From Streptomyces roseifaciens (GTDB taxonomy: Bacteria; Actinomycetota; Actinomycetes; Streptomycetales; Streptomycetaceae): a stretch of DNA of 64,000 nucleotides. Both the position numbers and the translations under genes were made by a program. Each line of letters begins with the position of its first letter. The first letter of the stretch is position 1. The stretch spans positions 434,001 through 498,000 of the forward strand of contig NZ_LNBE01000003.1 in NCBI RefSeq assembly GCF_001445655.1, read 5' to 3'. Below are positions 52,791 through 60,386 of this stretch, piece after piece. The notes beneath the pieces were generated by a model. That model was not told where the DNA came from. It saw nothing but the letters and a program-made list of their open reading frames with translations, and did no database searches.

Positions 52791-53911
52791 GCACGGTGTC
52801 CGGTGCTGAACATCGCGGCGACGCCGACGACCTCACCGAGTTGAAGAAACTGGTACTGCTCCACGCTCAGGCGCAGGGCATTCCGCCAGCCGACTGCGCG
52901 CAGTTGCTGTGGAGCATCACCTCCGACGGCGCCGGTAGCGCGGGTTCCTGGGTTGATGTCTGGTCCTCCGCCGCAAAACGCCATCTCACCGCAGGCGACT
53001 ACCTGCTGGCCTGCAGGCACTACAACATGGCCCGGTTTCCGTTCGTCGATGGTCCTGAAAGGGATGCGGCCCTGCGAGAATGTGTGAACGCCTTCCAGCG
53101 CTGGGCGACGACCCGCCAGATCACCCGCGAGGAGGTGGTGGTCGGCGGGGACCGGATGCCGTTCTGGCTGAGTACCTCACCGCGTGGCAGGGCCGCTCCC
53201 GCGCTGATCGTGGTCGGCGGGATCGTCAGCATCAAGGAGCAGTGGGGAGAGCTGCTACCGATGGCTCGGCGCCTTGGCATGACGGTGGCCTGCGCCGAGC
53301 TGCCGGGCGTAGGGGAGAGCAATGTGCCGTACGACAGGAACGCCTGGCGGATCTTCCCCGCCCTGCTTGATCGCCTGGCCGAGCTGCGCGGAATCTCCGA
53401 AGCGTACGTGCTCGCTATGAGTTTCGGCGGGAACCTCGCCATCCGGGCTGCGGCGCGCGACGAGCGGCTGCGCGGCATCTGCACGGTCGGCGCGCCGATA
53501 TCGAAGTTCTTCACCGATCGGCAGTGGTGGTCGCAGTTGCCGGGCACGACCTTGCGCACGCTCGCTCATCTGACGGGGCATCCCGTCGATGAGCTGCAGG
53601 AGAGGATCGCGGACTGGGCACTCACCGACGCCGAGCTGTCTCAGGTGGACATACCTGTGCGCTATGTGGCCAGTCGCCGGGACGAGATCATTCCGGCTAC
53701 CGATCCGGCGCGGGTGCGCCGGCACATCCGTGACGGCGAGGTCCTGGAGCATGACGATGTGCACGGTTCACCCCAGCACCTGCTGGAGACACGTTTGTGG
53801 CTCGTCAGGTCCTTGCTGTCGATGCGCGGCGCCACAGTCGTACCCGCTGTACTTGGTCTGGCACTGAACCTGCTCGGGCTGCAGAACCGGATACGGGGCG
53901 GGCTACGGTGA
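52787..53911 (+). CDS. Alpha/beta hydrolase, likely acetate-eliminating tetronate enzyme
   Basis: The product has 374 residues. A helical N-terminal region of about 130 residues (YLLACRHYNMARFPF) precedes an alpha/beta hydrolase core with LPGVGES, the nucleophile Ser212 in AMSFGGN, Asp in SRRDEIIP and His in DVHGSP. This long FrsA-like layout matches the tetronate-pathway hydrolases that eliminate acetate from the acetylated ring to give the exocyclic methylene. The start overlaps the monooxygenase stop (ATGA), and the end overlaps the thioesterase (GTGA). A simple esterase is the alternative. Confidence 0.82.
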   Translation: MSTVSGAEHRGDADDLTELKKLVLLHAQAQGIPPADCAQLLWSITSDGAGSAGSWVDVWSSAAKRHLTAGDYLLACRHYNMARFPFVDGPERDAALRECVNAFQRWATTRQITREEVVVGGDRMPFWLSTSPRGRAAPALIVVGGIVSIKEQWGELLPMARRLGMTVACAELPGVGESNVPYDRNAWRIFPALLDRLAELRGISEAYVLAMSFGGNLAIRAAARDERLRGICTVGAPISKFFTDRQWWSQLPGTTLRTLAHLTGHPVDELQERIADWALTDAELSQVDIPVRYVASRRDEIIPATDPARVRRHIRDGEVLEHDDVHGSPQHLLETRLWLVRSLLSMRGATVVPAVLGLALNLLGLQNRIRGGLR

Positions 53912-54666
53912 CCTTCTACCTGGGTGTCCCGGTCGATCCTGCCTCCGAGCTGCGCATGTACTGCTTCCACCATGCAGGAGGTGGCCCCTCCCTCTTCCGG
54001 GGCTGGCAGCGAGCGCTCGCCCCGGAAGTACAGGTCCTGCCGGTGCTTCTGCCCGGCCGCGACCGGCGCATCCGGGAGCCTCGGTTCACCGACATCGACC
54101 GTCTGGTCAAGGAACTGGACCGGGAGCTGGGTCCATCCCTTGAGCAGCCATATGTCCTCTTCGGGCACAGTATGGGGGCGCTCATCGCACATCGGCTCGC
54201 CGCCTATCGGTCGACGGCCGGAGGGCGTCTGCCGGAGGCGGTGATTCTTTCCGGTTGCCGCCCACCGCACCTGCCCTCCGGGCTGCCGCCCGCCGACCGG
54301 GTCAGCGAGGCGAAACTCGTCAGCTGGCTCAACGAGGTCGGCGGGCTGCCAGATGAACTGCTCCAAAGGCCGGAATGGCTCGCACTGCTGCTTCCCATCC
54401 TGGTCGATGACCTCACCCTGTGCGCGAGCGCGGCCCAGCAGCCGTTCACGCGGCTTCCCTGTCCCGTGCATGTCTTCGGTGGCGACGAGGATCCGCTGGC
54501 AGGGAGCCACGAGCTATCTGCGTGGCGCACACACGCCGACGCGGAGTTCACGGTGACCACGTGCAGCGGCGGCCATTTCTACCTCAAGGACTCACCAGCC
54601 CAGCTGCTTGCACATCTGCGGAAGGCCCTTTGCAGATATCGGTCTCCGCTGCGAACCAGTTCATGA
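53908..54666 (+). CDS. Type II thioesterase
   Basis: This 252-residue standalone thioesterase of the polyketide/nonribosomal type has an N-terminal CFHHAGGGPSLFRGW, the nucleophile Ser88 in GHSMGAL, Asp in GGDEDPL and His in SGGHFYL. Such proteins clear stalled or wrong acyl groups from carrier proteins. With three ACPs in the pathway it is a natural editor. It begins at GTG 53908, coupled to the hydrolase gene. A 39-base gap follows. Confidence 0.92.
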   Translation: MTFYLGVPVDPASELRMYCFHHAGGGPSLFRGWQRALAPEVQVLPVLLPGRDRRIREPRFTDIDRLVKELDRELGPSLEQPYVLFGHSMGALIAHRLAAYRSTAGGRLPEAVILSGCRPPHLPSGLPPADRVSEAKLVSWLNEVGGLPDELLQRPEWLALLLPILVDDLTLCASAAQQPFTRLPCPVHVFGGDEDPLAGSHELSAWRTHADAEFTVTTCSGGHFYLKDSPAQLLAHLRKALCRYRSPLRTSS

Positions 54667-54705
54667 CCGCTTATTAGTCCGTCAAATCAAGTCTGGAGAT
54701 CACCA

Positions 54706-55914
54706 GTGACCACAGCGGATATCAGGCAGACCGAAGCGCGAAGCTTCCCCTTTGGTCGGGAGCACGTGACCAAGCTGCCATCGATCTATGGACAACTGCG
54801 GGCGTCCGAGCCGGTTTCCGCCATCCTGCTGCCGAGCGGAGACACTGGCTACCTGGTCAGTCGCTACGACGACGCCCGGCTCGTGCTCTCCGACCCACGA
54901 TTCAGCCGGGCTGCCACCATCGCGCCCGGGGCGCCTCGCCTCACCCCGGTCGACTTCCCGGCGGGGAGCCTGTTCACCCTGGACCCGCCGGAGCACACCC
55001 GGCTGCGCAAGCTCGTCGCCGGCGCATTCACCGAACGCCGCGTGCAGTCGCTGCTCCCGCGGATCCAGCAGATCACCGACGAACTTCTGAATGCCTGTGA
55101 CACAGTAGGCGAGGAGGTCGAGCTCAACCAGGCCCTGGCGTTCCCGCTGCCCATCATGGTCATCTGCGAGCTGCTCGGCGTTCCGCACGAAGAGCGCGAG
55201 CGCTTCCGGGTGTGGTCGGACGCGGTCGTCTCCCTGACCGCGCACACCGCCGACCAGGTCGTCGCCCGCCAACGCGAGATGGCTGGCTATATGGCCAACC
55301 TGATCGAGCGTAAGCGAGTTGAGGGTGGAGACGACCTGCTCAGTGCCTTGATCACCGCGCACGATGAACAGGGCGCACTTGGCACGAACGAGCTGATCGT
55401 GATGGCCATGACATTGCTCGTCGCCGGGCACGAAACGACTGTGAGCATGATCGGCACCAGCGTGCTGACACTGTTGCGGCATCCGGAAACAGTGCACCGC
55501 CTGCTGGAGGACGAGGGGTACGTCGCCCCCCTGGTGGAGGAACTGCTGAGGCTCAACCCGATCGGCGACGGCGGCCCGCTGCGTATCGCTCTGGAGGACG
55601 TGGAGATGGCGGGCGTGGTCATCCCCAAGGGTAGTGCCGTGATGGCCGCCATCGGGTCAGCCAACATGGACTCGAGCCGGTTCGAGCAGCCAGAAGCACT
55701 CACCGCCGAGCGAGAGGTCAACCCGCATCTTGCCTTCGGTCATGGCATCCACCGATGCCTCGGCGCCGCCCTCGCCAGGGCTGAACTGCGAATCGCGATC
55801 CGCTCACTGTTCATGCGATTCCCCACATTGCGACTCGCCAAGCCGATTGACGAACTGCGGATGAAACCTGGCCTGCTGGTCAACTCGCTGGAGTCACTAC
55901 CGGTCACCTGGTGA
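54706..55914 (+). CDS. Cytochrome P450, cluster tailoring enzyme
   Basis: The product has 402 residues. It shows the I-helix AGHETTVSM, ExxR in EELLRLNP and the heme loop FGHGIHRCLG with Cys351. It is similar in style to the unrelated-cluster P450 at 26219, but it is clearly a separate gene with less GC-biased codons. GGAGATCACCA precedes GTG 54706. It probably hydroxylates or epoxidises the acyl chain late in the pathway. No dedicated ferredoxin gene is in the cluster. Confidence 0.92.
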   Translation: MTTADIRQTEARSFPFGREHVTKLPSIYGQLRASEPVSAILLPSGDTGYLVSRYDDARLVLSDPRFSRAATIAPGAPRLTPVDFPAGSLFTLDPPEHTRLRKLVAGAFTERRVQSLLPRIQQITDELLNACDTVGEEVELNQALAFPLPIMVICELLGVPHEERERFRVWSDAVVSLTAHTADQVVARQREMAGYMANLIERKRVEGGDDLLSALITAHDEQGALGTNELIVMAMTLLVAGHETTVSMIGTSVLTLLRHPETVHRLLEDEGYVAPLVEELLRLNPIGDGGPLRIALEDVEMAGVVIPKGSAVMAAIGSANMDSSRFEQPEALTAEREVNPHLAFGHGIHRCLGAALARAELRIAIRSLFMRFPTLRLAKPIDELRMKPGLLVNSLESLPVTW

Positions 55915-55966
55915 TTCAGGCGTATGTGACCATCAACATGACAACCGAGGCGAAGGGCTCAATGCA

Positions 55967-56410
55967 ATGCGCATTGTTGAAACGAATGTGACGATCTCCG
56001 CACCTGCATCCCTGGTCTGGGACACTCTCGTCGGTTTCGACAGCTATGCCGAGTGGAACCCGTTCATGGTCAAAGCGGCGGGCCGTGCTGAACCGGGCGA
56101 GCGGCTTGCCATCACCCTCCGGCAGAGCGACACCCGCACCATGTCGTTTAAGCCGAAGGTGCTCGTCGCCGAGCCGGGCAGGCACCTGCGGTGGATCGGC
56201 AGGCTTCTGGTACCGGGGATCTTCGACGGCATGCACGAGTTCATCCTGACCGAGACCAGCGAGGGAACCCTACTCGACCACAAGGAGACGTTCACCGGGG
56301 TACTGCCGGCTCTGATGGGAAGCAAGTTGGACTCGACCGCACTGGGCTTCGAACAGTTCAACCAGGCACTCAAGCGCCGCGCAGAATTCCGGCATTCCGC
56401 AACCAGTTGA
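55967..56410 (+). CDS. SRPBCC (START-like) domain protein
   Basis: This 147-residue protein has the helix-grip fold signature: TISAPASLVWDTLVGFDSYAEWNPF, then alternating strands, VAEPGRHLRWIG and a final long helix LDSTALGFEQFNQAL. SRPBCC proteins bind hydrophobic ligands; some are polyketide cyclases, others are ligand-transfer or environmental proteins. As the last gene of the operon it could act on the acyl-tetronate, but the reaction cannot be read from the sequence. A purine-rich GAGGCGAAGGG lies upstream of the ATG. IS debris begins just after its stop. Confidence 0.8.
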   Translation: MRIVETNVTISAPASLVWDTLVGFDSYAEWNPFMVKAAGRAEPGERLAITLRQSDTRTMSFKPKVLVAEPGRHLRWIGRLLVPGIFDGMHEFILTETSEGTLLDHKETFTGVLPALMGSKLDSTALGFEQFNQALKRRAEFRHSATS

Positions 56411-56569
56411 CGCGGAGGGACCGCCACCGCGTGGTGTCTTGTGGACGTCGCCACGCCGCCGCAGCGCACAGGCTTCCCAAGCCCATAGGCCGGACCGCCA
56501 TGGCGAGATCCTCCTCCATAGGCACCTGGAGGAGGCGGGAGTTGGTACGGCCGTTCGCCGCCCTCCAAC

Positions 56570-57792
56570 TGGGGTGCCTCTATGTCTTTCGTCAAGCGAG
56601 GCGGGGGGTCGGGGTTCGTAGAAGGTGCCGTCGCGGAGCATCGCGAAGAGCACGCTGATGCGGTGCCGGGCGAGCCGGAGAAGAGCCTGTGTGAGGGTCT
56701 TCCCTCTGGCCCGGCACTTGTCGTAGTAGGTGCGGGAGGCCGGGTCGTGCAGGGCCGCGAACGCGGACAGGAACATCGCGCGCTTGAGCTGGCGGTTTCC
56801 GCCTCTGGACGCGTGTTCGCCGTGGATCGAGATCCCGGACGACTTGGTGGCTGGTGCCAGGCCGGCGTAGGAGGCGAGGTGGGCGGCGCTGTGGAAGCTG
56901 GTGCCGTCGCCGACGGTGACCAGCAGGACGGCGGCGGTCCTGACCGCGACCCCCGGCATCGAGGTCAGGACCTGGTGAAGAGGGTGGGCCTCCAGCAGTT
57001 CGCTGATCTGGGCTTCCAGGGCCCAGCGCTGGTCGTGAACGGCGCCGAGCGAGCGGGCCAGCGACGGGACGACGATGTCCAGGGTGCCAGTCCCCGGACG
57101 ACGACAGTCTGCTCGTCGAGTGTGTCGAAGACCTCGTCGATCAGCCGTTTCGCCATCCGGGGAGCCTTGGGCCGGATTGCTTCGGCGGGCCTGCGGCGGC
57201 CTGCTTTTCTCAGGGCGGCCGGGGATCCGTAGCGTTCCAGCAGCCAGATGACGGCCGGGTGGTCGAGCCGAGGGCCGAGGACGCGTTCCAGCGAGGGGTG
57301 GAACTGGGTGAGCAGGCCGCGTATCCGATTGGTGGTGCGGGTGGCCTCGGCGGCGAGGTCCTGGTCGAAGCCGACGAGCACGGTCAGCTCGGCGGTGATC
57401 TCGTCGGAGAGTTCCAGCGAGCGCAGGGTGTGCGGCATGGTGCGGGCTGCGTCCGCGATGACCGCGGCGTCCTTCGCGTCGGACTTCGCCTCGCCGGGGT
57501 AGAGATCGGCGATCCGTCGCATCGCCAGTCCTGGCAGGTAGGCGACCTGGCAGCCCGCGTCGCGGGCGACGGTCAGGGGCAGAGCGCCGATCGAGGCGGG
57601 CTGGTCCACGATCAGCAGCACAGTGCCGAACTTCGCGGTGAGTTTGTCGAAGACAGCCCGTAGCTTGGGTTCGCTGTTGGGCAGGGGCTTGTCGAAGACC
57701 TTCTTGTCGGCCGGGGTGAGCCCGTGGCCGTGGTGAGCGGTCTTGCCGACGTCCAGAGCGAAGAACACGTCGACGTCGCTGATGTCGTACAA
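56570..57792 (-). pseudogene. IS110-family transposase, frameshifted
   Basis: Reading from TTG 57792, LYDISDVDVFFALDVGKTAHHGHGL, the VDQPASIGALP and EAKSDAKDAAVIADAAR segments form the DEDD RuvC-like domain. The C-terminal Tnp20 domain reads SMPGVAVRTAAVLLVTVGDG, LASYAGLAP and RGGNRQLKRAMFLSAFAAL. The halves lie in different frames: one base is missing at about 57091-57096 (TVVVRG continues as LAPWTSS instead of TGTLDIVVPS). The protein would therefore be truncated before its second domain. The C-terminal coding end near 56570 runs into the SRPBCC gene flank. IS110 elements have no long inverted repeats, and none are seen. Confidence 0.85.
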
Positions 57793-58092
57793 CCCATCCT
57801 CCCGAACGGGGTTGGTCCTGTGCTGGCCAGGACGTTGGTGCCGTACTCTCGCATCCACGTTATGCAGACCTGCCACCCGCGAGACGCCGGGCGTTGCGCT
57901 CGGCGGGGCGGTGGTCGGACCTCTCATCAGCGTCTCCATTGGCACCCCTTCGGGCCCGGTGACACCCCCCAGGTCATCTCGGACAGGGGGACACCGTCAT
58001 ACCGGGCCCGGAGGCCAGCGGCCCTCTTGCAGGACACAGAGAACATAACGGGGCGGCTCAGCCGCCTACGAGCAGTCTGCATTCCCGGGGTC
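57793..58092. other. Non-coding flank upstream of the IS110 transposase
   Basis: About 300 bases without a supported gene lie between the IS110 start and the next IS. In this family the non-coding end upstream of the transposase can encode the bridge RNA that pairs with target and donor DNA. The stretch contains several short inverted repeats (for example around the CCGGGCCCGGAGGCC segment at about 58002). I cannot fold it here, so an RNA gene is not claimed. Confidence 0.35.
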
Positions 58093-58119
58093 TTCGAACC
58101 TGCGACACCCGCTTTAGAA
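58093..58119 (-). other. 3'-half tRNA-Arg-like remnant, possible attachment site
   Basis: Read on the minus strand, positions 58119 to 58093 give TTCTAAAGCGGGTGTCGCAG followed by GTTCGAA. This matches, as I remember it, the anticodon-loop to T-loop part of a Streptomyces tRNA-Arg (CCU type). The T-arm then fails to close: the next bases do not pair with the GCAGG stem. It is therefore a fragment, not a tRNA gene. Such pieces are the usual core of integrase attachment sites. Confidence 0.45.
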
Positions 58120-58203
58120 CCCCTAACGCAACATGGGTCGCCGTGTCCTCCGGGCGGGTATGTCGGTTGCTTGGGTGCGAGCGAGCGAAATCCTCAACCA
58201 TGG

Positions 58204-58999
58204 GTGGTTGACGACGAGTTGTGGTTGAGGATCGAGCCGTTACTGCCGTCGTCGCCGCGTGGGCACCGGCAACCCGGGCGGAAGAGGGTGCTGGAGGACC
58301 GGCAGGTGCTGCACGGCATCCTGTTCGTCCTCTACACCGGCATCCAGTGGGAATGGCTGCCCCAGGAGCTCGGGTTCGGCTCGGGGATGACCTGCTGGCG
58401 GCGGCTGCGGGACTGGAACGACGCCGGGGTGTGGCAGCGGCTGCACGAGGTGCTCCTGGACGAGCTGCGGCCGGCCGCCTGGACCTGTCGCGGGCGTTGA
58501 TCGACAGCTCCCATGTCCGGGCGCTCAAGGGCGGCCCAAAACCGGACGGAGCCCGGTCGACCGGGGCCGGCCGGGCTCCAAGCACCACGTGATCTGCGAC
58601 GCCACCGGCATCCCACTGGCCGTGACCCTGACCGGCGGCAACCGCAACGATGTCACCCAGCTGATGCCCCTGCTGGCAGCGATCCCGCCCATCCGCGGCA
58701 AACGCGGCCGGCTCCGCCGGCGGCCGAAGGAGATCTACGCCGACCGCGGCTACGACCACGACTGCAACCGCCGCCAGGTCTGGGCACGAGGCATCAAGCC
58801 GGTCATCGCCCGCCGCGGCACCCCGCACGGATCCGGACTGGGAACCAAGCGATGGGTCGTGGAACAGACGATCGGACTGCTGCACTGGTTCAAACGCCTG
58901 CGCATCCGCTGGGAAGCCCGGGACGACATTCACGAGGCGTTCCTCAAGCTCGCCTGCTCGCTGATCTGCCGGCGACGCCTGCGAACCACGTTGCGGTAG
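58204..58999 (+). pseudogene. IS5-family transposase, two frameshifts
   Basis: Three frames in series make one transposase: DDELWLRIEPLLPSSPRG to LHGILFVLYTGIQWEWLPQEL (first frame), LDLSRALIDSSHVRALKGG (second, joined near 58470), then PGSKHHVICDATGIPLAVTL, IYADRGYDHD and TKRWVVEQTIGLLHWFKRLRIRW (third, joined near 58548). The DDE residues are visible as IDSSH, DRGY and VVEQT. IS5 elements sometimes use one programmed frameshift, but two changes suggest decay. The stop at 58997-58999 follows RRRLRTTLR. Clear terminal inverted repeats were not found by eye. Confidence 0.8.
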
Positions 59000-59227
59000 G
59001 AGTTCTAAGCCCGCGCCCCGACGCGCCCAGCCGCCACGGCGAGGGACTGGCCTCCCGCCACCGCCAGCACCTGACGGTTTTACCGGTGCGTCCCAGTACC
59101 GCGATCGAGCTCTCTGCCCGACGGTAAGATCACCGCTCGTATACCGGAAGGCGGGGTCGCCGCAGCGCCTGCCGACCTGTGCCGAGGGCCGAGGGGGAGG
59201 GGCAGGATGCCCGAGGGGAACGGATAG

Positions 59228-59677
59228 CTCAGCCCGTCATTCGAGCGCATCCTTCTCCCGCCTGCGGTCACAGAGGCCTTCGCCGACCTGACCCTTCCCG
59301 TTGAACGATCCCGGTTTCTTGCCGACTTCCCGCTCTGGCACGTCACCGAGACCCGCTGGGACACCCTCGCCCAAACGGCCGATGTCCGCTACCGCGAGCT
59401 GACGGGGGACCATCCCGTTGTGCCGACCAAGGCTGCCATTTCGTTGAGACACGACCTCGAACCCGGCAGCCTCTACCTGCGGGACTCCACACATGAGCTG
59501 CACCTACTGCGCCCGTTCCTGACGGGCGAGGTCTGCCCGGTTTGTCGCGCATGGTCGACCTTCCACGCCGATCTCGTCCCCAAGGGCGGAGTACAGCTGA
59601 AAAGCCTTGAACACGGGCATGTGCTACACCAGCCCGCAGGCAAGTCAAAGGCGTTGGTCGACGTCGGTCTACTCTGA
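59228..59677 (+). pseudogene. N-terminally truncated hypothetical protein
   Basis: An open stretch of about 150 codons with good Streptomyces codon bias reads SFERILLPPAVTEAFADLTL, LPLWHVTETRW-like FPLWHVTETRW, LRHDLEPGSLYLRDSTHELH and CPVCRAWSTFHAD (a possible zinc-binding CxxC). It has no ATG, GTG or TTG until GTG 59420, in the middle of the conserved-looking region, and a stop lies just upstream at 59225. It is probably the 3' part of a gene whose beginning was lost. I do not recognise the family. Confidence 0.5.
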
Positions 59678-59717
59678 CGTGCGGCCGTCCACTTAACTAG
59701 CGCAACCGCCTCACACG

Positions 59718-59747
59718 GCGCAGACCCCGACTTCACGGGGTCTGCGC
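59718..59747 (+). terminator. Perfect hairpin, likely terminator
   Basis: GCGCAGACCCCG (59718-59729) pairs with CGGGGTCTGCGC (59736-59747) around the loop ACTTCA. It lies 41 bases after the truncated hypothetical gene and is followed by CCCTCTC. This is a strong Streptomyces-style terminator. Confidence 0.75.
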
Positions 59748-59831
59748 CCCTCTCGCCCTAGGGTGGTCAGATGATCCAGGCCCCTTACCGATTCTCCGTG
59801 GCAGACCTGGAACGGTGCACAATCTCCGTCG

Positions 59832-60122
59832 GTCATTGGTCGAGCCACCCGACCAATGACCATGCAGGCCGGGGACTTGGGCCTGGCGATCACCAAAGTC
59901 CGCACCAGGTCGTTCTTCCCGAGCTTGCTGGAGTGCAGACGCCGCATCGATCGGGCCCTCTACCCAATGCTCATGGAGACCGTGTCCACTGGCAGTGTCG
60001 ATGGCCTGGTCAAAGGACTGGGCGGCGATACAGGAATATCCAAGTCCGCGGTCGCGAGGGTCTGCCAGGATCTCGACACCGAGCTGAGCGTGTTTCGCCC
60101 CCGGCCCCTAGACCACATCACC
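59832..60122 (+). pseudogene. IS256-family transposase fragment
   Basis: The codons MQAGDLGLAITKVRTRSFFP, LLECRRRIDRALYPMLMETV and GLGGDTGISKSAVARVCQDLD, ending FRPRPLD, match the N-terminal-middle part of IS256 (mutator-type) transposases, around the targeting region just before the first catalytic Asp. Neither the true start nor the DDE core is present, and unrelated sequence begins at about 60120. It is a remnant of about 95 codons. Confidence 0.7.
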
Positions 60123-60386
60123 CCCTGTCGTGCTCGCTCGGCTTGTCGGATCCCGTCTCAGTTGTGCGCCCCAAGGAGCGGCGGCCTGGGCGAGCCGGAG
60201 GTGTGTCAAGACGGTCCCTGGACGCTTGCAGTACCCGCCTCAACCGCTGCGGCAACCCTCAAGACCCGTCGGCGGAGGTGCTGACTGGCCTGTCGATGAC
60301 TCGGGTTGCCCGCTTCCGGGCACTTCGTCACGGCAACGCCGAGCTGTTTGGCTGCGCAGGGGGCTGCGCTGTGCCGTAATGATTCC

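Noticed and set aside
58093..58119. A complete tRNA gene at the tRNA-like stretch
   Set aside because: Only the anticodon-loop to T-loop part is there. The T stem does not close and no acceptor or D arm can be found.
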